Below are positions 1 through 6,694 of a stretch of DNA of 9,330 nt, one piece after another. Location of the stretch: the NCBI GenBank assembly GCA_039819565.1, contig JBCBRU010000339.1, positions 1 through 9,330 on the forward strand. Reading direction: 5' to 3'. Within the stretch, counting starts at the first letter, position 1; every line of letters begins with the position of its first letter. The DNA comes from JAHQVK01 sp039819565 (GTDB lineage Bacteria; Myxococcota; Kuafuiibacteriia; Kuafuiibacteriales; Kuafuiibacteriaceae). The position numbers and the translations under genes are program-made. Below the pieces are notes generated by a model. It saw nothing but the letters and a program-made list of their open reading frames with translations. It did no database searches and was not told where the DNA came from.

Positions 1-170
1 CGCCCGGAGCTGGAGGAGGGCCTCCGAAGGCTCCGGAGCATCGTCCGCGAGACCCGGCCGAAGCGTCGAAACACCGTACCCACGGGCACCAAGGCCAGGC
101 CCGCGGCGGTCGACCGGGTCTCGCGGACGATGCTCCGGAGCCTTCGGAGGCCCTCCTCCAGCTCCGGGCG
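1..170. repeat. 60-bp inverted repeat with 50-bp spacer at the window edge
   Basis: Bases 1-60 are the reverse complement of bases 111-170, with one mismatch (58 versus 113). The 50-base spacer is 61-110. The 111-170 arm is the authentic one: it encodes CheA-like residues (PELEEGLRRLRSIVRETR) in frame with the rest of the gene. The 1-60 arm gives the same peptide on the plus strand and a low-complexity non-CheA peptide (RRPSSSSG) on the minus strand. This is typical of a fold-back chimera at a contig end; a true chromosomal palindrome is possible but less likely. Confidence 0.9.
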
Positions 171-908
171 TTGAGAGCAAGCCTCGATGATCTCGGGATG
201 GAGGGTGACGGTGTCGGTGACGAGGCCGAGGTCCGACGAGAGCGAGAGAAGCCCCTGAATGCGTGAGCTCCGAACTTGGATGAAGGGGTCGAGGTCTGCG
301 GCGGGCGCCGCGGAGGCCCGAGGCTTCTTAGGGGCCGGGGGGGGAGGGGCCGCCGCCGGGGGGGAGGGCTCGAGCTCGTCGAAGAGCACCACCGGGGCTT
401 GGCTGAGGTCCAAGGATTCCGGACCAGACTCGCTTTCGAGTTCATCGAAGAGCACGACCGGCGCCGACGCCAGGTCGAGGGAGGTCGACGAGGGGTCGCC
501 GCGGAAGCTCTTCAGGGTGGCGTTCAGGCGGGTGAGCACCCCCTCGACGTCGTCCTCTTCCAGGTCCCGGTGGCTCTCGATGAGCGCCGGTAGCTCCCCC
601 GCCAAAAGGTCCACGGTCAGGAGGACGACCTCGTAGACGTCGTCACTGAGGGGAACCTGGCCGCTGCGCACCAGACCCAGCAGGTCCTCGGCGGCATGGG
701 TCACCGTCGCGAGCACCGTGAGACCCATCATGCGGGCGTTGCCCTTGAAGGTATGAAGGACTCGGTAGAGGCGGTTGACCTCCTCTTCGAGCTCTTCGTT
801 CTCCGCGCCTTTGACGGCGATGATGGCTTCTTCAGCCTCCTCCAGACTGCGTCGAGCGTCAGCCTCGAAAAAAGGCCACAGCTCGGAGACGTTCTCCTCT
901 GGGCTCAT
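1..908 (-). CDS. CheA-type chemosensory histidine kinase, N-terminal part (3' end outside window)
   Basis: The ATG at 908 is preceded by a strong ribosome site (GGAGGGAGG at 913-921, four bases away). The open frame continues to the window edge, about 302 codons. Residues 1-110 form an Hpt (CheA P1) domain with the H-box RVLHTFKGNARMMGL; His52 is the expected phospho-acceptor. Residues 143-180 hold two copies of a 16-residue motif, followed by a Pro/Ala linker to about 205. Residues 207-286 resemble the CheA P3 dimerisation helices leading into the ATPase domain, including LVPVGTVFRRFGRV, which matches the conserved 'RMVPv..vFrRfpRlvRD' stretch. The ATPase and CheW-like domains would lie beyond the left edge and are not seen. 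A cytoplasmic role in a chemosensory array is inferred from the family. Codons 284-302 (bases 1-60) are probably not genuine because they lie in an inverted copy of bases 111-170. The CheA-type call is firm; the exact pathway is unknown. Confidence 0.85.
   Translation of the reverse strand, partial: MSPEENVSELWPFFEADARRSLEEAEEAIIAVKGAENEELEEEVNRLYRVLHTFKGNARMMGLTVLATVTHAAEDLLGLVRSGQVPLSDDVYEVVLLTVDLLAGELPALIESHRDLEEDDVEGVLTRLNATLKSFRGDPSSTSLDLASAPVVLFDELESESGPESLDLSQAPVVLFDELEPSPPAAAPPPPAPKKPRASAAPAADLDPFIQVRSSRIQGLLSLSSDLGLVTDTVTLHPEIIEACSQRPELEEGLRRLRSIVRETRSTAAGLALVPVGTVFRRFGRVSRTMLRSLRRPSSSSG
369..482 (-). repeat. Duplicated 16-residue motif in the CheA linker
   Basis: Within the CheA-type gene, residues 143-158 (bases 435-482) read SLDLASAPVVLFDELE and residues 165-180 (bases 369-416) read SLDLSQAPVVLFDELE. 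They are identical at 14 of 16 positions and start 66 bases (22 residues) apart. They lie between the Hpt domain and the P3-like region, where canonical CheA carries the P2 CheY/CheB-docking domain. The pattern is hydrophobic-acidic and looks like a short docking motif, but that role is inferred. Confidence 0.85.
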
Positions 909-912
909 CGAT

Positions 913-921
913 CCTCCCTCC
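913..921 (-). promoter_or_regulatory. Ribosome binding site of the CheA-type gene
   Basis: The minus strand reads GGAGGGAGG, then four bases, then ATG at 908. It is the strongest Shine-Dalgarno match among the genes here and fixes the kinase start. Confidence 0.7.
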
Positions 922-931
922 CTTGTTCGAC

Positions 932-1402
932 TCACGAAGTCCCGTTCGCACTTCGCGTGCGGGGAGCCCACGAGCCCTCGCTCCGACTGAACGGCGTGAG
1001 GGTAGGTCGGTGGGCCGCGATCTCGGAGCACGATGCGCTAAAGAACCTGCACTCTGGGCGAGGTGCCTCACTTTGGAAGGGTCGGGGGTCGGACGCAATC
1101 TTTGCTGCGGTCGTGAACGACCTCCCACCGCAGCGCTCCCTTTCTCGGTATACGGGGCCGCTGAGAAAGTCTCGGTACCGTTTCCGAAGAACCCGCTCCC
1201 CCACCACCCGACCTGCCGTTGGGATAGATAATGAGTTGGGCGGGGAAGACGCCGGTTCCACGTAGATCCCCTCAGCTCTCTCCCCCAAATCTCTCGCTTC
1301 GCCGATAGAGCGGCGACAGCGCCCTTCGTCGTCCGCGATCGTCGACGTATCTCTCGTGAGAGCCACGAGCGCGAGGAGACTTCCCATGCTGATGACTTTC
1401 AT
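932..1402 (-). CDS. Doubtful small secreted protein (156 residues)
   Basis: An open frame starts at an ATG at 1402 with an AAGGG seven bases upstream. It opens with MKVISMGSLLALVALT, which resembles a short signal peptide, although the hydrophobic core is brief and no clear cleavage site follows. The rest (for example DDEGRCRRSIGEARDLGERAEG) is Arg- and Ser-rich and loses any protein-like pattern after about residue 75. Third-position GC is around 70%, lower than in the solid genes nearby. It ends just upstream of the CheA-type start. I do not recognise a family. It could be a real lineage-specific peptide, a decayed gene, or chance. The first half is the more plausible coding part. Confidence 0.25.
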   Translation of the reverse strand: MKVISMGSLLALVALTRDTSTIADDEGRCRRSIGEARDLGERAEGIYVEPASSPPNSLSIPTAGRVVGERVLRKRYRDFLSGPVYRERERCGGRSFTTAAKIASDPRPFQSEAPRPECRFFSASCSEIAAHRPTLTPFSRSEGSWAPRTRSANGTS

Positions 1403-1406
1403 GATG

Positions 1407-1420
1407 TAACCCTTGGGTTA
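1407..1420. repeat. Dyad TAACCC-TT-GGGTTA
   Basis: Six-base perfect arms (1407-1412 and 1415-1420) around a two-base centre, four bases upstream of the ATG of the doubtful small ORF. It could be an operator or a small hairpin over the ribosome site; it may be chance. Confidence 0.4.
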
Positions 1421-1449
1421 AGTCAGCTCCTCGGGCGCGGCATCCGTCG

Positions 1450-1551
1450 TTTAGGTGGTTCCTCGCGAGGACGGCCAGATTGCAAGGGAGCTGCATCTGG
1501 CTCACGAGATCTTTCGATCGGGTGGGGATCACTGAATCCAAACCACCTAAA
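1450..1551. repeat. 11-bp inverted repeat flanking 80 bp
   Basis: TTTAGGTGGTT at 1450-1460 is perfectly repeated in inverse orientation (AACCACCTAAA) at 1541-1551. The inner 80 bases contain no gene. It could be the base of a long stem-loop or paired protein-binding sites. It is too short and unflanked by duplications to be called a mobile element. Confidence 0.4.
1460..1471. repeat. Perfect 12-bp palindrome TCCTCGCGAGGA
   Basis: Perfectly self-complementary. Its core CTCGCGAG recurs at 1695-1702 within the dyad AACCTC-TCGC-GAGGTT (1690-1705). Two copies of an 8-bp palindromic core in one intergenic region suggest a binding site, without proof. Confidence 0.4.
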
Positions 1552-1689
1552 TCGAAGATGGATAAGGGTTTTCGGTCTTCGAACCAGTTACGAAATAGAA
1601 CTCAATATGATCAAGAGGAAACCGAGCATTGTAGGCCTAATATGCATTAGAAAAAAAATAATCCCAACCATTTAAGAGCAGATACGAAT

Positions 1690-1705
1690 AACCTCTCGCG
1701 AGGTT
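1690..1705. repeat. Dyad AACCTC-TCGC-GAGGTT
   Basis: Six-base arms with a four-base centre, at the right border of the AT-rich island. It shares the CTCGCGAGG core with the palindrome at 1460-1471. Confidence 0.4.
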
Positions 1706-1926
1706 TGTTCGAGTGAATAGGGCTAAATCTGGCCTGAAACGTACACCGCGCAGGTCGAAGAGGCTGGTTCCAGGGGGATCTGAGCCCGTAGCGAGACGTT
1801 TCCCGCAAAAGGGTCGGGGATCGCGTCCTCCGTCGGACCAAGATGCTCTGCCGAGGCCCCAGGTGAGGAGCGGATGCAGCTCGCGCGGGGACCTCGACGC
1901 GTCCTCTCCGTAATCAGAGTCGTACG

Positions 1927-2802
1927 TCAGTCATCACGAGCAGACGCCAGCTCCAAGTCCCGCGCGATCTCCTGCACCAACAGAGATACTCGGCGTACTC
2001 CCCGTAGGTCGGGATGGATGAGGATCCAGTGATCCATCGCGAGCTCGGGCAGAGGGGCGGTATAGGGAGTGAGGTCATCACGATGCCCAATGGTGGTTGT
2101 GTCGAGCACCCCCAGCCCGGCCCCGGCCGCAACCATGGACACGGCGGAGTTGTAGCTGTCGACCCGCACCGCCGCGCGGCTCCCCGGCCAAGTCCTTTCG
2201 ATATAGGTCTCGAAGGGCGATCGTCGCCACTGTGACTGCCAGCGTACCCAGGGCAGCTCCGCGAGATTGAGGCCAGGTCGCGGTCGGGGCTCGAGGCTTC
2301 GGGCCCCGTAGACGGCCCCCATGATCTTCCCCGTCCTCCGACCGATGAGGTTGGGGTCCGGGGAGGTCTCCAAGCGAAAGACGAGGTCTGCGTCGAGCCG
2401 AGCGAGGTCTACGACTTCGGACGAGATAGAGATCTCGAGCTCGAGGTCCGGGTGTTCTCGCCCCACGCGGGCGAGCGTGGGGCCTACGAGCCAAACTCCG
2501 AGATCGCTGGTGTTGATGCGGATGCGTCCGGCGATGGTCTCGCCCGTACCCTCCACCTGCTGCTGGGCGCGCAAGAGCTCCGTCTCCATGCGCTCCGCCG
2601 CATCGTATAGGACCTCTCCGCTCTCGGTCGTTCTGTAGCCGTCGGGGGTTCGCTGGACGAGCCGAGTCCCGAGGCGGTCCTCCATGGCTCGGAGGCGCCG
2701 CGAAACGGTGGTGTGGTTGACGCGCAGTGCCTCTGCCGCGGACCGGACGGTGCGCTTGCGCACCAGCGCGAGCAGAATTCGGAGATCGTCCCATTCCTCC
2801 AT
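1927..2802 (-). CDS. LysR-family transcriptional regulator
   Basis: The 291-residue product has the normal LysR-family length. Residues 1-60 form the winged helix-turn-helix (MEEWDDLRILLALVRKRTVR then SAAEALRVNHTTVSRRLRAME, recognition helix about 28-38, wing near GTRLVQRTPDGYRTT). A linker helix spans about 62-90. Residues 92-291 form the periplasmic-binding-like effector domain, beginning GRIRINTSDLGVWLVGP, with the conserved 'VAAGAGLGVLD' segment at 224-234. It belongs to the LysR subgroup with an acidic MEEWDDL start and a short C-terminus. The small-molecule inducer is unknown. The start at 2802 lacks a strong ribosome site. It diverges from the SnoaL-like gene across 88 bases holding an 18-bp dyad, the classical layout for a LysR protein controlling itself and the neighbour. 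The family assignment is very secure; the target is inferred. Confidence 0.95.
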   Translation of the reverse strand: MEEWDDLRILLALVRKRTVRSAAEALRVNHTTVSRRLRAMEDRLGTRLVQRTPDGYRTTESGEVLYDAAERMETELLRAQQQVEGTGETIAGRIRINTSDLGVWLVGPTLARVGREHPDLELEISISSEVVDLARLDADLVFRLETSPDPNLIGRRTGKIMGAVYGARSLEPRPRPGLNLAELPWVRWQSQWRRSPFETYIERTWPGSRAAVRVDSYNSAVSMVAAGAGLGVLDTTTIGHRDDLTPYTAPLPELAMDHWILIHPDLRGVRRVSLLVQEIARDLELASARDD

Positions 2803-2815
2803 AGCGAGCTTTGAC

Positions 2816-2833
2816 TGGTGCGACTATGCACCA
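2816..2833. promoter_or_regulatory. Putative LysR operator dyad TGGTGC-N6-GCACCA
   Basis: Perfect six-base arms (2816-2821 and 2828-2833) around GACTAT, located 13 bases upstream of the lysR ATG and about 57 bases upstream of the divergent GTG start. LysR-family sites are imperfect dyads built around T-N(about 11)-A. This one contains TGCGACTATGCA (T-N10-A) and overlaps a -10-like CATAGT on the minus strand. Position and symmetry support an autoregulatory site; binding is inferred. Confidence 0.5.
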
Positions 2834-2890
2834 CGAGGCGCTCCAAGTGTACGTGGCAGCACCAGCATCGGCACCTCTAGGCTTTCCCTC

Positions 2891-3541
2891 GTGACATTCC
2901 AAGCACTGAGAATCACCTTCCTCGTCGTCGCTTCCGTGGTGATCGTGCGCTCTGCGGTGGCCCGCGAGCCTGATCGCACCCGACCTGGCCCGGCCCTCGA
3001 AGCACGGCTCCGCGGGGTGGAGGCGCGTGAGGCGCTGACGAACCTCGCCACCTGCTACGGGCGGGCCCAGGACCTCCTCTTCCTCACCCGCTGGCGGGAG
3101 GGCGCGCCGTCGGCGCGATCGAAGGCGCTCCCGGCCTTTCGCGAGTGCTTCACGGACCACGTAACCATCACCGCCACCTTCTTTGGCAACGACGCTGAGC
3201 CTTTCGCCGTCACCCATTCCCTCTCGGACTGGATAGATCTCCAGATTGGCTTTGGGGCTATGAACCAGATCTCATCGACTCGGCATCTCATCGGGAACAT
3301 CAAGGTCGAGGCTACGCGTCGCGGGGGCCGCTTCACCGCGGCCTCTGTTACACCCCATTTTCAGGCGGGGACGATGACCTCCGCGGAACCCTCCAATCTG
3401 CTGATCATAGGCAGCTATCGGGCGCGGGTGGTGCGACGAGGAGGGCGCTTCAAGATCGATCGATTCTTCGTCGACGCCGAGGAGATCCAGAGCGTTGTGG
3501 GCCTCTACCCCTTCGGCTTTGCGCCGCCGGCTACAGAGTAG
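2891..3541 (+). CDS. Secreted SnoaL/NTF2-like protein
   Basis: The frame is open from further upstream, but the residues before 2891 overlap the lysR start antisense and are Arg/Ser-rich, so I chose the GTG at 2891, giving 216 residues. It then opens with a typical signal peptide (hydrophobic core about 8-19, Ala-Val-Ala at 22-24 as likely cleavage site). The mature part has the SnoaL_4/NTF2-like cone pattern: an initial helix EAREALTNLATCYGRAQDLL (44-63), FRECFTDHVTITATFFG (83-99), the central STRHLIGNIKVEATRRGGRF segment with His132, and a final strand pair around GSYRARVVRRGGRFKIDRFF. Such folds serve as small-molecule isomerases, dehydratases or binding proteins. No catalytic set can be assigned, and export is unusual for the group. 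It is probably controlled by the divergent LysR regulator. It ends six bases before the convergent transporter gene. No good ribosome site is visible. Confidence 0.75.
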   Translation: MTFQALRITFLVVASVVIVRSAVAREPDRTRPGPALEARLRGVEAREALTNLATCYGRAQDLLFLTRWREGAPSARSKALPAFRECFTDHVTITATFFGNDAEPFAVTHSLSDWIDLQIGFGAMNQISSTRHLIGNIKVEATRRGGRFTAASVTPHFQAGTMTSAEPSNLLIIGSYRARVVRRGGRFKIDRFFVDAEEIQSVVGLYPFGFAPPATE

Positions 3542-3547
3542 GTGACC

Positions 3548-6500
3548 TTAGATCGAGCTGCTCTTCCGCTTTGCCAGGGCCAGCCAGGTGAGGAGCAGGA
3601 GCAGGGTGATTTGAGCCAAGAGAATCATCGCGCTCCAGATCTCGGCGGCGTAGGTGAGTCCGAGGTGGCGCCGAAAGCTGGCTTGAAAGACGTTGAGATC
3701 GCCGGGCGACGTGAGCACCGCACAGGGGGAGCTGCCTCTCGAGGGGCGGGTGGCGTCAAGGACCCGAGCCCTTCGGTTCGCGGACTTCACCTCGGACTCG
3801 ATAGCGGCGTTACAGAAGCTTCGCTGCGCCCTCTCGTGCACCGACCGGCAAAAGGAGATGGCCGCGAGGGCGCGGCTCCGGTCCTTGACACAGTCTGGCT
3901 GGGAGAGGGTTCCTTCAGCTAGCGCTCGGCATCCCTCCCGCAGGCTCAGTCCGGGCCCGCCGTTGCGGTACGCGCGGCCGCAGACCTCCTCCGCGCGTCC
4001 ACACCACCTCATCAGCCCCGAGAGGCTGGGACTCTCCCCGTCCTCGACCTGCCCGCACTGTCGTTGCAGATCGCGCAGCGCCCTCACGTCCTTCTCGACG
4101 GTACATCGCGCCTGAAGGCAGGGGCGCACGGCCGCCACGACCAGACCCTCGGAGCCCCATCGGCTGGGGAGGGGTTGGGCGATGAGCGGCGCCTCGTGCT
4201 CAGACGCACCCCCTCGGGCTCTCACCAGGGGGCTCATCTGCGCGTAGGGGATGAGCCCGCCGAAGACGATCTGGGGGATGAGGAGGACCGGAACGAAGAC
4301 GAAGGCGACTTTGAGGTTGGGGGCGAGCGCCGACACCAACAGACCCGAGCCCGCGCCGGTCAGACCCACCAGCACCGTGAGGCCCATCAGGGGGGTCAGG
4401 CTCCCGGGATAGCCCATGAGCGCCAGTCCCGGGCCGATGAGCAGCATCGCCTCCACTACGACGAAGCACAGGAGCATCAGAAACTTCGAGGCGAGGACGT
4501 GAGCGACCGAGATCCCCATGCGGCGCTCGTGTTGAATCCTGCGGCGATCCAGCACGAACTCCGTCCCCGAACCTGACATCCCAAAGAAGAAGGCCATGAT
4601 GGGGGTGAGGCGGAGAAAGTGAATGAAGGCCGAGTTCTCAGAGTAGGTATAGAGGTGGTCCTCGAAATAGAAAGTGACCAGGGCAACCAGGAAGCCGAGG
4701 ATAGGCGGGGCCAATAGCGACATGGACAGGGCCTGGTGGTTTCGAAGCCGGGCCAGGAAGTCCCGATGGAGGAGGGTGCGAAAGACGCGCCCGGTGCTCA
4801 CCGGCCGAACCAGGGCCGTAGGGTCGATGCGCACCTTCGCCGCGTCGTCTTCGACCGCGGCGTAGTGACCACTGGCCTCGGCCCGCTCGGCCCCGTGCAC
4901 CTGAAAGAGGGTGCGCCAGTAATCGGGCGAGAAGCGCCGCCGGCCGTCCCGGTTGCATTGCTCCACCACCGCGAGGATCACGTCCGGGTGATCCTCGAGC
5001 TCCCCCGAGCTTCGTAGTCCGGCCACCTGTCGAAAGTAGCGGGTGCCCTCCGAGGGGGTTCCCCAAAAGATGAGCTGCCCGCCGCGGTCCAGGACCACCA
5101 CCTTGTCGAAACGGGAGAGAACTTCTCGGGAGGGTTGATGGACGACCACCACCACGGCGGCCCCCTCCGCGGCCAGGCCGTTGAATTGCGCGGAGAGATT
5201 GCGAGCATCCTGGGAGGACAAGCCAGACAGCGGCTCGTCGAGGAGGATCATGTCCGGTGAGGCCACCATCTCTTGGGCCACGCCCACCCGCCGCCGCTGT
5301 CCGCCGCTCAAGATGCGGTTCTCCGGAGTGCCAACCCGAAGCTCCGCTTTATCGGACAGGTCCACCCGGGCGATGGCCTCCTCCACCACCGCCCGCCGTT
5401 CGGAGGGCACGCTCTGGGTGCGGAGCGCCGCTGCGAACTCCACGTGCTCGCGGACGGTGAGGAAGGGGTTGTTGATATCGTCCTGAGGAACGAGGGCGAT
5501 GCGCGTTCGCAGGTCGGGGAGGGAGAGGCGCCGCTCTCCAAAGAAGGCGGTCGCGGTCCCGCCGCCGGGCCTCAGGACTCGATGGCCGGAGAGGACCTCG
5601 AGCAGGGTGGTCTTTCCGGACCCGCTGGGCCCGATGATGGCCACCTTCTCGCGGCGAGCGAAGGAAAACGAGATCCGGTCGAGGATCGTCGTGCGGCCGA
5701 TGCGCACCGTCACCTCGGACAGCTCGAAGCGGTCCGGCCGAAGCTCACCGTCCGGGGTTTCGCTCCGAATGGGGGTGGCGGGGGTGGTGATGTCCTCGGC
5801 TGCCAGCACCGGGCCAAAGTCGGTGGCCGCATCGGCGAGGCGGTCGCCCGGCAGCAAGGTGACCAAAGCCCCTACCGGCACCGGTCTCCCGCTGAGCGTG
5901 AAGCCCGGCCGATGGGCCTCGAGCCCCGTCATGGTCCCGCGGCGCCACAGCGATAGACCCTCCGGTACGTCCACGTCGACGTGGTCGGGAACGACCGACG
6001 TCCAGGAGACATCACGCGCATCCAGAAGCGCGGAGACGTCCCTCGCGGTGAGGCGGTGCGGAGGGAAGGTCAGGTTCGAGCGGTCGCGGAGCCGGGTGAG
6101 ACCTTTGATGGGAATCGGCTGTCCGTCCAGAAAGGCGGCCTTTCGGACATCCTGAACCCGGACGAAGCGCAGGGAGCCGATGCAAAGAAAGGTCACTTGC
6201 GCGGGCGTGAGGAGGACGAAGTCCGACGCGGGATCCGGCCCCATGTGGACCGCACGGATGAGCGAGGACGCACCCTGGACCGGCGAGACCGCTCCGCCGG
6301 GGTCGATGGCGCGGTAGAGGGCCTCCTGATCCGCAGGGCTGATGTCGAGGAGCTCGGCGGCCTCTCGAACCACGGCCATCTCGGACGGGTCGACGCCGTC
6401 CACGGCACTGATGTCGTAGCCGATGGCGAGGAGCAGGAGGCGTTGCTCGAGAGACAGGCCGCGCGCCGAGACGAGCGCCCCCCGCATCCGCTCCAGGGCC

Positions 6501-6670
6501 ACGTCGAAGTCGAGCCTGAGGAGCTCGGCCCAGTTCGCATCGGAAAGGGGAGCTTCCAGGAAGGTCTCGGTGAGGTGGTGGAGGAGGTGGAGCTCGTGCT
6601 TGGAGAGGCCGCCGTCAGCATGACCGACGGCCGCGATGAAGCTGATGAGCGGCTCAGGCGGAACCAGCAT
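3548..6670 (-). CDS. ABCG/White-type ABC transporter with TerB-like N-terminus and Cys-rich extracytoplasmic insertion
   Basis: This 1040-residue half-transporter fuses several parts. Residues 5-120 are TerB-like, with paired acidic motifs HADGGLSKHE (17-26) and VDGVDPSE (90-97). Residues 150-300 are not firmly recognised; 236-292 (LSGRPVPVGALVTLLPGDRL) recalls a degenerate FHA fold. The ATPase follows: Walker A GPSGSGKT 347-354, Q-loop Gln396, signature LSGGQ 454-458, Walker B ILLDEP 475-480, H-loop His511; all key residues are intact. The membrane domain has helices near 651-669, 683-700, 724-752, 757-784, 788-808 and 1010-1032, with the ABCG-like loop DRRRIQHERRMGIS. Between helices 5 and 6 lies a ~200-residue loop with ten cysteines (851-983). 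The family pumps lipids or hydrophobic compounds; Rv1747 of Mycobacterium is a comparable FHA-ABC exporter. It lies 24 bases after the acidic secreted protein gene, so it is probably the last gene of that operon. Confidence 0.93.
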   Translation of the reverse strand: MLVPPEPLISFIAAVGHADGGLSKHELHLLHHLTETFLEAPLSDANWAELLRLDFDVALERMRGALVSARGLSLEQRLLLLAIGYDISAVDGVDPSEMAVVREAAELLDISPADQEALYRAIDPGGAVSPVQGASSLIRAVHMGPDPASDFVLLTPAQVTFLCIGSLRFVRVQDVRKAAFLDGQPIPIKGLTRLRDRSNLTFPPHRLTARDVSALLDARDVSWTSVVPDHVDVDVPEGLSLWRRGTMTGLEAHRPGFTLSGRPVPVGALVTLLPGDRLADAATDFGPVLAAEDITTPATPIRSETPDGELRPDRFELSEVTVRIGRTTILDRISFSFARREKVAIIGPSGSGKTTLLEVLSGHRVLRPGGGTATAFFGERRLSLPDLRTRIALVPQDDINNPFLTVREHVEFAAALRTQSVPSERRAVVEEAIARVDLSDKAELRVGTPENRILSGGQRRRVGVAQEMVASPDMILLDEPLSGLSSQDARNLSAQFNGLAAEGAAVVVVVHQPSREVLSRFDKVVVLDRGGQLIFWGTPSEGTRYFRQVAGLRSSGELEDHPDVILAVVEQCNRDGRRRFSPDYWRTLFQVHGAERAEASGHYAAVEDDAAKVRIDPTALVRPVSTGRVFRTLLHRDFLARLRNHQALSMSLLAPPILGFLVALVTFYFEDHLYTYSENSAFIHFLRLTPIMAFFFGMSGSGTEFVLDRRRIQHERRMGISVAHVLASKFLMLLCFVVVEAMLLIGPGLALMGYPGSLTPLMGLTVLVGLTGAGSGLLVSALAPNLKVAFVFVPVLLIPQIVFGGLIPYAQMSPLVRARGGASEHEAPLIAQPLPSRWGSEGLVVAAVRPCLQARCTVEKDVRALRDLQRQCGQVEDGESPSLSGLMRWCGRAEEVCGRAYRNGGPGLSLREGCRALAEGTLSQPDCVKDRSRALAAISFCRSVHERAQRSFCNAAIESEVKSANRRARVLDATRPSRGSSPCAVLTSPGDLNVFQASFRRHLGLTYAAEIWSAMILLAQITLLLLLTWLALAKRKSSSI

Positions 6671-6694
6671 CCCTGTCGTCCCCGAGCCTCGAAA

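Larger units (their letters stand above)
909..1926. other. ~1 kb region without a convincing gene, with AT-rich island and short dyads
   Basis: This lies between the start of the CheA-type gene and the end of the LysR gene. No frame shows both a recognisable protein and the GC-rich third positions of the neighbouring genes. The left half (about 910-1300) has ordinary GC content. Bases 1561-1680 fall to about 36% GC and contain an A8 run (1651-1658). Short symmetrical elements are listed separately: a dyad at 1407-1420, a 12-bp palindrome at 1460-1471, an 11-bp inverted pair at 1450-1460/1541-1551 and a dyad at 1690-1705. The region may hold the promoter of the kinase gene, a decayed gene or a small RNA. 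None can be demonstrated from the sequence alone. Confidence 0.5.

Noticed and set aside
1450..1551. Insertion-sequence or MITE remnant bounded by the 11-bp inverted repeat
   Set aside because: No target-site duplication, no transposase fragment, and only 102 bases in total.
1651..1658. Run of eight A (T8 on the minus strand) as an intrinsic terminator
   Set aside because: No GC-rich stem precedes it on the minus strand, and no gene ends just upstream.
1850..1926. Stem GAGGtCCCC/GGGGCCTC after the lysR stop as a terminator
   Set aside because: It needs a bulge and a 28-base loop and has no T tract.
2078..3217. Minus-strand open frame (379 codons) across lysR and the SnoaL-like gene
   Set aside because: It is a shifted frame of the lysR gene and antisense to the SnoaL-like gene; the product is Arg/Pro/Gly-rich low complexity.
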